From CAYFPO01 sp964345035 (GTDB lineage Bacteria > Fidelibacterota > Marinisomatia > SCGC-AAA003-L08 > GCA-002704045): 64,000 nucleotides of DNA. The number at the start of each line of letters is the position of its first letter. Positions within the stretch are counted from its first letter, which is position 1. The notes under the pieces are model-generated. The model was not told the DNA's origin and did no database searches. It saw only the letters and a list, made by a program, of their open reading frames with translations. The translations under genes and the position numbers were made by a program. The stretch is from positions 1 to 64,000 of the forward strand of contig CAYFPO010000004.1 of NCBI GenBank assembly GCA_964345035.1, in the 5' to 3' direction. This document shows, one piece after another, positions 18,146-27,241 of the stretch.

Positions 18146-19006
18146 ATGCACAAGAATGATATTTTAACTGCAATCGGATTTATCCTATTATTAATTTTCT
18201 ATTTAATTTTTCATGGTGAGTTTTTTGCTCCGGGGAAAGAAGCGATGTTTGTATCTACTCTGTTAGTTTCTTTCCTATTAACTTTTTATATCAACCGTGC
18301 TAAGCGGGGAGAAAAAATATATCTTAGACCAATTCCCGGATTAAAGGCAATGGAAGAAGCAGTTGGACGGGCTACAGAAATGGGCAAATCAGTCTTGTTT
18401 GTCCCGGGAATTATGGATATGGATCAGGTTGAGACTATTTCCGGATTGATCATTTTGGGGCATGTTGCGGGTATGACAGCACAATATGAAGCAGGTCTGA
18501 ATGTCCCTGTGGCACGGTCAATAGTGATGGAAGCTGGTCGTGAAACCTGCAGAGAAGCATACCTGAAACAGGGCAGACCTGACTTGTATTATGACGATAT
18601 GGTACACTATCTGACAGATGATCAGTTTGCGTATGCTGCCGGTGTTGATGGAATTATGATGAGAGAAAGACCTGCTGCTTGCTTTTATCAGGGTAAGTTT
18701 TTTGCAGAATCACTAATCCTCGCAGAAACCGGAAATTCAATCGGTGCTATTCAGATAGCTGGAACCGGAAGCCCCTCGCAAATTCCATTTTTTGTAACTG
18801 CATGTGACTACACACTTATAGGTGAGGAATTCTTCACCGCCAGTGCATACTTGTCAGACAAACCGGTGTTAATCGGAAGTATCAAAGGTCAGGATATAGT
18901 AAAACTCTGTGTAATGATCGCCATTGTTGCAACAGTGATTCTGTCGGGTTTTTTTCAGGCAGGTTGGATCAATTTTAATGTAATTGACTTTTTAACAACT
19001 AAATAG
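18146..19006 (+). CDS. DUF6754-like membrane-anchored protein
   Basis: 286 residues. Two N-terminal membrane helices (ILTAIGFILLLIFYLIF and FVSTLLVSFLLTFYI), a soluble domain of about 190 residues (PIPGLKAMEEAVGRATEMGK, AAGVDGIMMRERPAACFYQG, IGAIQIAGTGSPSQIPFFV), then one C-terminal helix. I recall this as the DUF6754 family; no biochemical role is known to me. The CGGAG before the ATG and the tight spacing place it in the same operon as the MutL-like protein. Confidence 0.75.
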   Translation: MHKNDILTAIGFILLLIFYLIFHGEFFAPGKEAMFVSTLLVSFLLTFYINRAKRGEKIYLRPIPGLKAMEEAVGRATEMGKSVLFVPGIMDMDQVETISGLIILGHVAGMTAQYEAGLNVPVARSIVMEAGRETCREAYLKQGRPDLYYDDMVHYLTDDQFAYAAGVDGIMMRERPAACFYQGKFFAESLILAETGNSIGAIQIAGTGSPSQIPFFVTACDYTLIGEEFFTASAYLSDKPVLIGSIKGQDIVKLCVMIAIVATVILSGFFQAGWINFNVIDFLTTK

Positions 19007-19014
19007 GAGTTGTA

Positions 19015-20031
19015 ATGTTTTTAAAACGGCAAATACCCATAATTATTGTAATCTCTATTGGGTTTTTAACTTTGATGGGTCATTTTATAAACCATGAAGG
19101 ATTAAAACACTGGATAGATAATGAATCTACACAGTGGTTTGATATTATTGCTTCATTTGCAATAATCCTGGGAGCATTGAATCTGTTAAAATTGCAGTTT
19201 CTCAAAGTGATAAATAAACGTCCAAACTGGCAATACAGTATCATAGCCATTGTGGGATTTTTCTTTGCGATATTCTGTGGATTTTTGTTTAGAGGGACCA
19301 ATTTTATTGAATTGACTGATATTAAAAAGGAGTATATACAAGAAGTTGCCGAGGTTATTGCAGAAGAAACTGAAACATCCGTATTAAGTTCTACAGATGC
19401 TCTTATGGAAAACTTGGAATTTACGAAAATCAATAAAATTTATATTCGGGAATCCACAGCAGCAGCTGTGGCTGAAAAGCTAAAAGATTATGTCGGCAGT
19501 TATGAAATTAAATCTATGAAATGGGGAGTTCATGTTAGTCAGGAAGGATCTCTGTTTTCCTGGATGTTCTTTTATATATTTACTCCGCTCTCAGCAACTA
19601 TGTTCGCACTTTTGGCATTCTTTGTGGCATCTGCGTCTTACCGTGCATTCAGAATTCGAAACTTTGAAGCAACCCTTCTGTTAGTTTCCGGAATTATTCT
19701 TATGTTGGGGAGGGTGCCTGCAGGGTCATTAATCCCGGGATGGTTTGTGGGTATTCTTGCTGTTTTTGGCATTGGTGCGGTTATTGCTCCGGCACTCAAG
19801 AACAGACAAGTAGTTTTTGGTATTATTGCTGCGGGAGTCATCGGCATTTTTGCATTGGAGTTTATGGATATATTACCCGGTTTTCTTTCGCTGCCAATTC
19901 TACAGGAGTGGATTTTCAATGTACCAACAGCAGCTGGTGCAAGAGCCATTATGATTGGAATTGGATTGGGTGTGATTGCAACATCATTCAGAATTATTAC
20001 CGGTATTGAACGGTCATACTTAGGAGAATAA
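19015..20031 (+). CDS. Polytopic membrane protein of the MutL module
   Basis: 338 residues, unrecognised. Three N-terminal helices, an insert of about 90 residues (roughly 95-185) rich in Glu/Lys and probably extramembrane, then about six helices (e.g. LFSWMFFYIFTPLSATMFALLAFFVA-type segment). AGGAG lies at good spacing before the ATG. Its start is 8 bases after the previous stop. It may be the channel or scaffold component of the unit. Confidence 0.72.
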   Translation: MFLKRQIPIIIVISIGFLTLMGHFINHEGLKHWIDNESTQWFDIIASFAIILGALNLLKLQFLKVINKRPNWQYSIIAIVGFFFAIFCGFLFRGTNFIELTDIKKEYIQEVAEVIAEETETSVLSSTDALMENLEFTKINKIYIRESTAAAVAEKLKDYVGSYEIKSMKWGVHVSQEGSLFSWMFFYIFTPLSATMFALLAFFVASASYRAFRIRNFEATLLLVSGIILMLGRVPAGSLIPGWFVGILAVFGIGAVIAPALKNRQVVFGIIAAGVIGIFALEFMDILPGFLSLPILQEWIFNVPTAAGARAIMIGIGLGVIATSFRIITGIERSYLGE

Positions 20032-20032
20032 A

Positions 20033-20878
20033 ATGAACGGATTAAAATCATTTTTTATCAAACTCGGATCATTTGACAGACGGATCATTTTTGTATTGAT
20101 CGGATTGGCTGTAATTATTCCGTTGATCAATCCCATCAAGATCCCAATAAGGGCGACAAATCATTCTCAAATGGTTTTTGATGCAATTGATGATCTTTCG
20201 ACAAATTCAAAAGTACTGGTTTCATTTGAATATGGACCCAGTACAAAACCGGAAATTCACCCGATGGCAATCACATTACTTAGACATCTTTTCAGGAATG
20301 ATCACAAGGTATATGCATTTGCGTTATGGCCCGACGGGAATTTTATGTCCACAGAGGCACTGAATCAGGTGGCGAGAGATGAATTGGAGTTAGAATATGG
20401 AGTTGAATGGGTAAATATGGGATTCAAACCTGGAGCTGAAGCAGTAATAAAAGGAATTGCATCGGATATCCGGATGATGTATACGGCTGATCTGCTTGGT
20501 AATGCAATTGATGAAATTCCTATGATGAAAAGTGTAAACAGTGTAAAAGATTTCGACTTCCTATTCAGTCTATCAGCCGGATATCCCGGATCAAAAGAAT
20601 GGGTGCAATATGCCTGCGATCCAAAAGGAGTTCCCATGTCTACCGGATGCACATCCATTCAGGTAACGGAAGTTCTGCCGTATGTAGAAAATGGGCAGAT
20701 TTCCGGGATACTGGCAGGCATGCCGGGAGCTGCAGAATACGAAGCACTGGTTAATATACCGGGTGAAGCTACCGGTATGATGGCAGCTCAATCTATAGCC
20801 CATATCATTATTGTTCTGTTTATAATTTTTGGTAATATCGCATACTATCTACAACGTAAAGAATCGGGGAGGAAATAA
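20033..20878 (+). CDS. Bitopic membrane protein with large soluble domain, MutL module
   Basis: 281 residues, unrecognised. One helix near the N-terminus (IIFVLIGLAVIIPLI), a soluble domain of about 220 residues with alpha/beta character (SKVLVSFEYGPSTKPEIHPM, DFDFLFSLSAGYPGSKEWVQ, VNIPGEATGMMAAQ), and one C-terminal helix. The layout mirrors the DUF6754-like neighbour, and the two could face each other across the membrane. It starts one base after the preceding stop with an AGGAG inside that gene. Confidence 0.72.
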   Translation: MNGLKSFFIKLGSFDRRIIFVLIGLAVIIPLINPIKIPIRATNHSQMVFDAIDDLSTNSKVLVSFEYGPSTKPEIHPMAITLLRHLFRNDHKVYAFALWPDGNFMSTEALNQVARDELELEYGVEWVNMGFKPGAEAVIKGIASDIRMMYTADLLGNAIDEIPMMKSVNSVKDFDFLFSLSAGYPGSKEWVQYACDPKGVPMSTGCTSIQVTEVLPYVENGQISGILAGMPGAAEYEALVNIPGEATGMMAAQSIAHIIIVLFIIFGNIAYYLQRKESGRK

Positions 20879-20880
20879 CC

Positions 20881-21732
20881 ATGGATTTTACTCCGGAACT
20901 AATAGGAGCATGGATTGCAGTATTTTTAACGCTTGCCATTTTCAGTTATTTATATGATGATAATCCATTTTATAAAGCTGCGGAACATTTATATGTAGGT
21001 GTGTCTGCAGGATTTATTGCAAGTCTTGCATTCTGGCAGCAGCTGCAGCCAAATATGTTTGGCAGATTCTGGCCCAAAGTTGACCCGGAAGCAGAAATGT
21101 CAACTCTTAAAAGTATCTGGTATTTTTGTTATGATGCATTGAGTTTTATTGTTACAGGATTTGGAATATTGGAGCGGGGAATATTTCCTGAAAATGGTAT
21201 TGAAGGATTCAAGAACATAGAGTTATTGTATATCATACCGTTTATACTCGGTATTTTTATGCTTCTCAGATTGGTTCCCAATTTGGGGTGGCTGGCAAGG
21301 TGGGCAATTGCATATATTGTTGGTATGGCAGGTGGATTGCGGTTTTACAGCTTCCTGAATTCAGATATTATGGAGCAGATCAAATCTGCTTCTATTGACT
21401 TTTCCGGTGATTGGGCAACTATTATAAATGCAATCATACTATTGATTGGAACTTTAACAGGATTGTTGTATTTTTTCTTTTCCAAAGAGCATACAGGAAT
21501 TGTTGGTAAACTCAGTAAAGTGGGAATTTATTTTTTAATGGTCTCGTTCGGTGCATCTTTCGGGTTTGCAGTGATGGGGCGTATTTCATTGTTGATCGGC
21601 CGAATTCAGGATCTAAAAGTTTATAGTGGTCCTGAATTTCACAATGCGACATATTGGATTGCCGGAATTATGATTCTGACTTTGGCATTTTGGGCATTTA
21701 AGAAACCGAAAGAAACTGTAAATGCCGGATAA
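20881..21732 (+). CDS. Seven-helix membrane protein, MutL module
   Basis: 283 residues with about seven membrane helices (first: LIGAWIAVFLTLAIFSYLY). No family recognised. GGGAGG precedes the ATG at good spacing, and the gene overlaps the ABC ATPase gene by 11 bases. That overlap ties the whole unknown module to the transporter operon. Confidence 0.73.
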   Translation: MDFTPELIGAWIAVFLTLAIFSYLYDDNPFYKAAEHLYVGVSAGFIASLAFWQQLQPNMFGRFWPKVDPEAEMSTLKSIWYFCYDALSFIVTGFGILERGIFPENGIEGFKNIELLYIIPFILGIFMLLRLVPNLGWLARWAIAYIVGMAGGLRFYSFLNSDIMEQIKSASIDFSGDWATIINAIILLIGTLTGLLYFFFSKEHTGIVGKLSKVGIYFLMVSFGASFGFAVMGRISLLIGRIQDLKVYSGPEFHNATYWIAGIMILTLAFWAFKKPKETVNAG

Positions 21733-22720
21733 CCCTCAACCCATAATTCAGGTTCAAAACCTGAAAACGTATTTTAATACAGATGACGGGATTGCCCATG
21801 CTGTGGACGATGTGAGTTTTGATGTGTATCCGGGTGAGACATTGGGGATTGTGGGAGAATCCGGTTGTGGAAAATCCGTGACAGCCCTTTCTATTATGCG
21901 TTTGATTCCGCATCCACCTGGATTTTATGCAGGAGGTAAAATATTCTATAATGGAGAAAACGTCCTGGATTTACCTGGCGAAAATATGCAGCATATCCGG
22001 GGTAATAGTATTTCAATGATATTTCAGGAACCCATGACTTCATTGAATCCGGTGTTTACATGTGGTAATCAGATCATTGAAGCGGTGAAACTACACCAGG
22101 GTTTAAACAATGCACAAGCAAGAGAAAAAGCTGTTGAAATGCTCAATTTAGTCGGGATACCAGATCCACACAGGCGAGTGGATGAATACCCCCATCAGTT
22201 ATCCGGTGGTATGCGTCAACGGGTAATGATAGCAATGGCGCTTTCCTGTAATCCATCTGTATTGATAGCAGATGAGCCTACCACAGCCTTGGATGTAACT
22301 ATTCAGGCTCAGATCCTGGAACTCATCCAGAAACTTCAGGAAGAAATCGGGCTGGCAGTCATAATGATCACTCACGACCTGGGTGTTATCGCTGAGATCT
22401 GCAAACGGGTAATTGTCATGTATGGAGGGCAGATCGTAGAAGAAGGACCAGTAGATGAAATATTTGCATCTTGTCAGCATCCGTATACACAGGGTTTATT
22501 GAATTCCATTCCGAATATTTCTGAATCGGGTGAAGAACAGGAAAAACTGTATACCATTGACGGAAATGTTCCCAATGCTACGGAATTTCCGGCGGGATGT
22601 CATTTTAATCCCAGGTGTGAACTTGTAAATGACCAATGTGTAGATGAGAAACCAATTCTCGAATCTTATTCAAGTAAAAATGAACATTTGGTCCGATGCT
22701 GGGAAGTAGAAACCAATTAA
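21722..22720 (+). CDS. Peptide-type ABC transporter ATPase, OppD/DppD family
   Basis: 332 residues. Walker [10 protein letters not shown]-loop [12 protein letters not shown], signature LSGGMRQRV, Walker [15 protein letters not shown] and switch His in ITHDLG are all present. The oligopeptide C-terminal domain has four cysteines (CHFNPRC, QC, RCW), the spacing known to hold a [4Fe-4S] cluster in some OppD/DppD. No OppF-type second ATPase follows. It is presumably the motor for the permeases at 12724-14843. Confidence 0.93.
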   Translation: MPDNPQPIIQVQNLKTYFNTDDGIAHAVDDVSFDVYPGETLGIVGESGCGKSVTALSIMRLIPHPPGFYAGGKIFYNGENVLDLPGENMQHIRGNSISMIFQEPMTSLNPVFTCGNQIIEAVKLHQGLNNAQAREKAVEMLNLVGIPDPHRRVDEYPHQLSGGMRQRVMIAMALSCNPSVLIADEPTTALDVTIQAQILELIQKLQEEIGLAVIMITHDLGVIAEICKRVIVMYGGQIVEEGPVDEIFASCQHPYTQGLLNSIPNISESGEEQEKLYTIDGNVPNATEFPAGCHFNPRCELVNDQCVDEKPILESYSSKNEHLVRCWEVETN

Positions 22721-22724
22721 AATT

Positions 22725-24245
22725 ATGAACTCAATATTAACTAATTTACACATTAAAGAAATCAATTTTGGCGCGTGTGTAGGTGGTAAGAGTTATGGAA
22801 ATACAACCGATGCAGGACAAATTGAATCTATCAATCCCACAACCGGCGAACTACTTGCAACCGTTAATCTCTGTTCTGAACAGGATTATGAAAAAGTCAT
22901 TGACCAATCTCAACAGGCGTTTGAAACATGGAAAATGCTCCCGGCACCCCAGCGTGGTGAACTGGTCAGATTAATGGGAAATGAACTTAGAGAGCAGAAA
23001 GATGCTCTGGGCAGTCTGGTTGCACTTGAAATGGGAAAGATCAAAGCTGAAGGTGATGGGGAAGTCCAGGAAATGATTGACATCGCAGATTTTGCCGTAG
23101 GGCTTTCCAGACAACTCTATGGACTTACTATGCACTCAGAACGTCCCCTGCATCGAATGTATGAACAATGGCATCCTTTGGGTATAGTGGGAGTGATTTC
23201 CGCTTTTAATTTTCCAGTTGCTGTGTGGGCGTGGAATGCCTTTATTGCAGCGGTCTGTGGTGATATTACTGTTTGGAAACCTTCTTCTAAAACTCCATTA
23301 TGTGCAATTGCCGTGCAGAACATTTGTAATACTGTTCTGGAAAGAGAAGGTTACCCGGGAATATTCAACTTGATCATTGGCAGAGGATCATCAATCGGTG
23401 AACGGTTGATTAACGACACAAGAGTACCAATGATCTCTGCCACCGGATCCACCCGTATGGGTAAACGGATTGGTGAAGTGGTTGGTGCCAGACTTGGAAA
23501 GACTATTTTGGAACTGGGAGGTAACAATGCCATTATTGTGGATGAAACCGCTCCTTTGGACATGGTAATTCCTGCAATACTGTTTGGTGCAGTGGGCACA
23601 GCAGGGCAGCGATGCACTTCCACAAGAAGGATCATCGCTCATTCTTCAGTATTTGATACAATTGTTGAAAAATTAAAATCTACCTATCAACAGGTAAGAA
23701 TCGGAGATCCATTGGACTCCAGCACGTTAATGGGACCACTCATTGATGGTGCAGCAGTGGAAGATTATCAAAATGCCCTGAAACAGGTAACGGCTCAGGG
23801 TGGTGAAATTCTGTATGGCGGTAATGTTTTAGATCGGTCAGGATTTTTTGTAGAACCGACATTGGTAAAAGCACATCCGGATATGGAAATCGTAAGAGAA
23901 GAGACTTTCGCACCAATACTGTATTTGATGAACTATGATAATTTAGACGAGGCTATTAAAATCCATAATGCCGTACCTCAGGGACTCTCTTCTTCAATTT
24001 TCACCAGTAATATGTTGAATGGAGAAACCTTTTTGTCTCACAGAGGCAGTGATTGTGGAATTGCTAATGTAAATATCGGGACTTCAGGGGCAGAAATTGG
24101 TGGTGCCTTTGGTGGTGAAAAGGAAACCGGTGGAGGCAGAGAATCCGGTTCAGATGCCTGGAAGGCATATATGCGGAGACAGACCAATACCATTAACTGG
24201 AGCACGGAATTACCCCTTGCTCAGGGAATCGAGTTTAAATTGTAA
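22725..24245 (+). CDS. ALDH7-type aldehyde dehydrogenase (probable alpha-aminoadipic semialdehyde/P6C dehydrogenase)
   Basis: 506 residues. The general-base motif [13 protein letters not shown] and catalytic Cys in [12 protein letters not shown] are intact, with the NAD site [13 protein letters not shown] and WKPSSKTPL. The pattern resembles antiquitin/AmaB enzymes of lysine catabolism, which oxidise alpha-aminoadipic semialdehyde to aminoadipate. It starts four bases after the ATPase gene and may be in the same transcript. Substrate is inferred from family only. Confidence 0.9.
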   Translation: MNSILTNLHIKEINFGACVGGKSYGNTTDAGQIESINPTTGELLATVNLCSEQDYEKVIDQSQQAFETWKMLPAPQRGELVRLMGNELREQKDALGSLVALEMGKIKAEGDGEVQEMIDIADFAVGLSRQLYGLTMHSERPLHRMYEQWHPLGIVGVISAFNFPVAVWAWNAFIAAVCGDITVWKPSSKTPLCAIAVQNICNTVLEREGYPGIFNLIIGRGSSIGERLINDTRVPMISATGSTRMGKRIGEVVGARLGKTILELGGNNAIIVDETAPLDMVIPAILFGAVGTAGQRCTSTRRIIAHSSVFDTIVEKLKSTYQQVRIGDPLDSSTLMGPLIDGAAVEDYQNALKQVTAQGGEILYGGNVLDRSGFFVEPTLVKAHPDMEIVREETFAPILYLMNYDNLDEAIKIHNAVPQGLSSSIFTSNMLNGETFLSHRGSDCGIANVNIGTSGAEIGGAFGGEKETGGGRESGSDAWKAYMRRQTNTINWSTELPLAQGIEFKL

Positions 24246-24344
24246 TTCCCTTTTTACACTTCGCCTTAAATTTCATAAGTTGATTGATTAACTCTTTTCT
24301 TGTTGTGTGAAAATCAATCATTTTAAATTTTAATTAGAAATACC

Positions 24345-24428
24345 GGAGGATTAGTCCTAATTGGTAAGGCAGCGGTTTTGAAAACCGCCGGGTTTACGCC
24401 CTTGGGGGTTCGAGTCCCTCATCCTCCG
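24345..24428 (+). tRNA. tRNA-Ser(TGA)
   Basis: GGAGGAT pairs with ATCCTCC; anticodon stem GCGGT/ACCGC with loop TTTGAAA (anticodon TGA); class II variable arm (CGGGTTTACGCCC); T arm GGTTCGAGTCC; discriminator G. The anticodon reads UCA serine codons, not UGA, so this is not a selenocysteine tRNA. Confidence 0.93.
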
Positions 24429-24430
24429 CA

Positions 24431-24599
24431 GTTTTTGTAGATTTGAGGATACTGGGTGTTCCCAGCCTGCTCCCGATCTACGGGAGGGCTGGCAGGGAGT
24501 CCCTCATCCTCCGCATTAAGGGGAGTAATGTAATAATTTGGTTTACATAGATTGAGGTTACCTGTCTGTGGGCAGACCGGGAGTCCCTCATCCTCCGGA
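24431..24599 (+). repeat. Tandem palindromic units carrying the tRNA-Ser 3' end
   Basis: The 19-base 3' end of tRNA-Ser (GAGTCCCTCATCCTCCGCA, 24412-24430) recurs at 24497-24515, and 17 bases of it recur at 24581-24597, spaced 85 and 84 bases, about one tRNA length. Each copy is preceded by TAGATT(T)GAGG and a palindrome. In the first, CCAGCC-TG-CTCCCG pairs with CGGGAG-GGCTGG (24462-24492). In the second, GTCTG pairs with CAGAC (24564-24577). The GAGGAT of the first unit can pair with ATCCTC at its end, mimicking the tRNA acceptor stem. The units lead up to the assembly gap. Confidence 0.7.
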
Positions 24600-24654
24600 C
24601 ACCTACACTACCTTACGATGTGCAAGTACTAATTAGAGCTATTAGCCAGTAGCT

Positions 24655-24754
24655 NNNNNNNNNNNNNNNNNNNNNNNNNNNNNNNNNNNNNNNNNNNNNN
24701 NNNNNNNNNNNNNNNNNNNNNNNNNNNNNNNNNNNNNNNNNNNNNNNNNNNNNN
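24655..24754. other. Assembly gap, 100 N
   Basis: Exactly 100 unknown bases, the conventional placeholder for a gap of unknown length. It begins 55 bases after the repeat units and ends at the first base of the next tRNA-Ser. Confidence 0.98.
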
Positions 24755-24839
24755 GGAGAGTTCGCATAATGGTATTGCAGCGGATTGCTAATCCGCCGGG
24801 GCGTATAGCCCTGTGCCAGTTCGAATCTGGTGCTCTCCG
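24755..24839 (+). tRNA. tRNA-Ser(GCT)
   Basis: GGAGAGT pairs with GCTCTCC (one T-G pair); anticodon stem GCGGA/TCCGC with loop TTGCTAA (anticodon GCT); variable arm GGGGCGTATAGCCC; T arm AGTTCGAATCT; discriminator G. Its first base directly abuts the gap. Confidence 0.93.
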
Positions 24840-24868
24840 CAGAATTACTTACTGTAAAATAATAATAC

Positions 24869-24898
24869 AAAAAAAGGGGGCATTTATGCCCCCTTTTT
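24869..24898. terminator. Bidirectional intrinsic terminator
   Basis: GGGGGCA (24876-24882), loop TTTA, TGCCCCC then TTTTT, with an A tract on the other side. It ends tRNA-Ser transcription and can also stop minus-strand transcripts arriving from 25000. Confidence 0.92.
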
Positions 24899-24902
24899 AT
24901 TG

Positions 24903-25000
24903 AAAAAGAAAACCCGTTGATTACAAATTCTGGAGGAATTCAGGAGGGGAACTGCAATCAACGGGTTAGAACAATTCGCTAAGAGGAGGTTTGCTTATAC
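24903..25000 (-). ncRNA. Candidate small RNA with CU-rich anti-Shine-Dalgarno loops
   Basis: On the minus strand a perfect 12-bp inverted repeat (AACCCGTTGATT at 24967-24956 and AATCAACGGGTT at 24922-24911) encloses a 33-base loop containing CCCCTCC and TTCCTCC, and is followed by TTCTTTTTC. About 20 bases upstream is ACCTCCTCT. All three are complementary to Shine-Dalgarno sequences. CU-rich loops of this kind are known from alphaproteobacterial CcsR/cuckoo-type sRNAs. The stem followed by a T-rich tail looks like a Rho-independent end. Transcription start and strand are inferred; no clear promoter was found. Confidence 0.45.
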
Positions 25001-25246
25001 CTTTGCTATGCGGATCGCGATTGCTCAAACTATTTTCGTTTTATTTCCTACCCAATATTAAAGAGATTCAGATAACCTGTGTAATCGGTGTATTTCCGAT
25101 ATAATTGTAGGGGTTTACCTGATGATGTGTGATAAAAAAGAGTAGTTTTTAAGAGGGGATATTAGGCATCAATAATTGTATCAAATAATTGATGGTATTA
25201 CCGTTTTCTTATTTCAAGGTGAAAAGCAATAATTTACCATATTCAG

Positions 25247-25354
25247 TTAGTCATCAATTTCAAATTCTTTTTCGATGAGTTTTATTTCTTCAGGTGTTGG
25301 TTCGTGATCAAATAGATCGTTCTGTTCCAATTCGGTATATTCATCGTCAAACAT
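25247..25354 (-). CDS. 35-residue acidic microprotein
   Basis: ATG at 25354 preceded by AGAGGAG eight bases upstream, an excellent ribosome binding site, and a clean TAA stop. The product begins MFDDEYTELEQNDLFDHEP and ends KEFEIDD: very acidic, no signal peptide, probably one short helix (TPEEIKLIEKEFE). It lies downstream of the phenylalanine hydroxylase gene on the same strand, separated by 135 bases. Function unknown; the SD is the main support. Confidence 0.55.
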   Translation of the reverse strand: MFDDEYTELEQNDLFDHEPTPEEIKLIEKEFEIDD

Positions 25355-25489
25355 TGTTTTTCTCCTCTTTTAATTGTTTGTCTGATGAAATATTACCGGT
25401 AATCCCAATTAGAAAAATGTGATTTGGAATACGCTTTTTGGACTAAGTGAGGGTGGTCACATAATCAGGCAGGGGTTGTGATTGACAGT

Positions 25490-27235
25490 TTAATTTGTCA
25501 AAGCAGCCTCCTTTAGTAATACATTCAATCCACGGCGAATAATAGTACTCTCAGGAATATCGGATTCTGAAAACCGGTGAAGTTGATCAGCTATATAGGA
25601 AGAGATATCCTGTAAACTTGGTTCATCTTTTACCTGTTTTAACATTTCCACAAGGATCAACCAATCGTCAGGAAAAGATGTTTCAAGTTCATTCAAAATT
25701 TCATTACATTTTTCACTATCCAGGTCACCGGTTTGAATTATTTCATAGATCTCATTTAACCTGCGGTTTTTATCGGTAATATTAGATGACTGATACACAG
25801 ACGACTCGGTGGACGATTCTTTTAATAAATAATATTTTTTCCGGTCAGCTGGTCCGCCAAAAACTGATACTATTTCTCCACCGCAGGCAAGGTCAAAATC
25901 ACCCCATTCAGGTTTAAACAATTTTTTATCACCTAATGTAACTGTACAATTCTTGAATTTGATTAATAATGGTATATCGTTATTATAAAATATATCTATG
26001 ATATCACCCTTGACCTGAACTCCTGTGTCAAAATCGAGATTGATGGATTTATCATTTTGGATACCAGCTTCCGTCAATTCTGAGGATGTAAATTGACTGA
26101 TGGGTTTCTCATTCCTTCTTAGATTACCCACCGGTGCTCCAAATCCCAATGCATGATAATTAATGCCATGCCCCGGAATTTCCGAATCACCAACTGCCAA
26201 TTGAACAGGACCTGAAAATTGGAGGTAGGACAATTTATTTTCCTCATTTATCAGAGAGGTTTCCAAAACACCAGAAACCTGCAGTCCAGAATCATATACT
26301 ACAGTATTCACTGACTCAGCAAGTTTTGCTTTTTCTAAACCGGAGATCCCGCCTGTTTTATATGCCATTGTTTCACTGAAATCCAAAAGCACCTGACTGA
26401 GTTTTTGAAAATTATCTGTGACAAATAATTGGGGCTGGGGTTCGGTGATATCATAGGCGTAATTTGTGCTGTTGATTGTATAAGGGATTTTTTCTACTTT
26501 TTCTGATAAACAGAATTGACTCTCAATCACGGAGGATAATAATCCGGCGCCATAAATCTTAGGTTCATCCCTTGAACCGATCAGTCCATATTCTGCAGTC
26601 CACCAGTTCATACGAGCCAACTTAGCCGCTTCACTAACCCATTTAATCGACTGAGAGACTTCAATAAATTCTTTTTCCACCTGGTCAACATCGCCAGGCT
26701 CAGCATTTGGGTCTTCTTTTAGATCAGACAATTTACGGATGACCTCATACAATTCCATATCCTGTTTTGAAGCAATGGCTTTCCGAGCTACCTCGCCGTA
26801 ATTGCAGAGATATTTGGCATAATCTTCATCTGCGATAATTGGAGCATGCCCTGCAGATTCGTGAATAATGTCCGGTGAGGGTGTATACATCAGATGTTCA
26901 GCAGTGCGGATATCCACACCAATTGCCAGTACACGATTGGCGAGCATCTCCATAAATGCTGCAGGGGGGATAAATCCCTTTACGGCAGCAGCACCCCATC
27001 CGAATTTATCCAATTTTTCATCCATTTCTTCAACCTTGGGAATTCTATCCAGGGGTATGCCGGTTTTATCCAATCCTGCCAGATACACCGGATGTGCGTG
27101 TTTTTTAAAAAAGGGAATAGAAATCATCATCACATACCGCCACACAGCCTGATCTATAGCAGAATACAGCGAATAATCCTGCTTAACAATATATTGTCTT
27201 AAATGAACGGGTAGATTTTTATATGCTTTACTCAT
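25490..27235 (-). CDS. phhA: Aromatic amino acid (phenylalanine) hydroxylase, long form
   Basis: 581 residues. The catalytic domain spans about residues 1-290: the iron ligands are in IIHESAGHAPI and the Glu of WWTAEYGLIG, flanked by YTPSPD. It hydroxylates phenylalanine to tyrosine using a pterin. The last ~290 residues form a separate mostly beta domain and a helical tail, a long architecture seen in some Bacteroidetes/Bacillus relatives but not in short PhhA. It is the last gene of the aromatic catabolic run, 6 bases after the acetoacetyl-CoA synthetase gene, so it supplies tyrosine to the rest of the pathway. Confidence 0.88.
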   Translation of the reverse strand: MSKAYKNLPVHLRQYIVKQDYSLYSAIDQAVWRYVMMISIPFFKKHAHPVYLAGLDKTGIPLDRIPKVEEMDEKLDKFGWGAAAVKGFIPPAAFMEMLANRVLAIGVDIRTAEHLMYTPSPDIIHESAGHAPIIADEDYAKYLCNYGEVARKAIASKQDMELYEVIRKLSDLKEDPNAEPGDVDQVEKEFIEVSQSIKWVSEAAKLARMNWWTAEYGLIGSRDEPKIYGAGLLSSVIESQFCLSEKVEKIPYTINSTNYAYDITEPQPQLFVTDNFQKLSQVLLDFSETMAYKTGGISGLEKAKLAESVNTVVYDSGLQVSGVLETSLINEENKLSYLQFSGPVQLAVGDSEIPGHGINYHALGFGAPVGNLRRNEKPISQFTSSELTEAGIQNDKSINLDFDTGVQVKGDIIDIFYNNDIPLLIKFKNCTVTLGDKKLFKPEWGDFDLACGGEIVSVFGGPADRKKYYLLKESSTESSVYQSSNITDKNRRLNEIYEIIQTGDLDSEKCNEILNELETSFPDDWLILVEMLKQVKDEPSLQDISSYIADQLHRFSESDIPESTIIRRGLNVLLKEAALTN

Positions 27236-27241
27236 TGTTAT

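Noticed and set aside
24345..24428. tRNA next to repeats as a selenocysteine tRNA
   Set aside because: The anticodon is TGA, which reads UCA; selC needs TCA. It has normal serine tRNA proportions.
24613..24870. ORF across the 100-N gap
   Set aside because: It spans unknown bases and overlaps tRNA-Ser(GCT).
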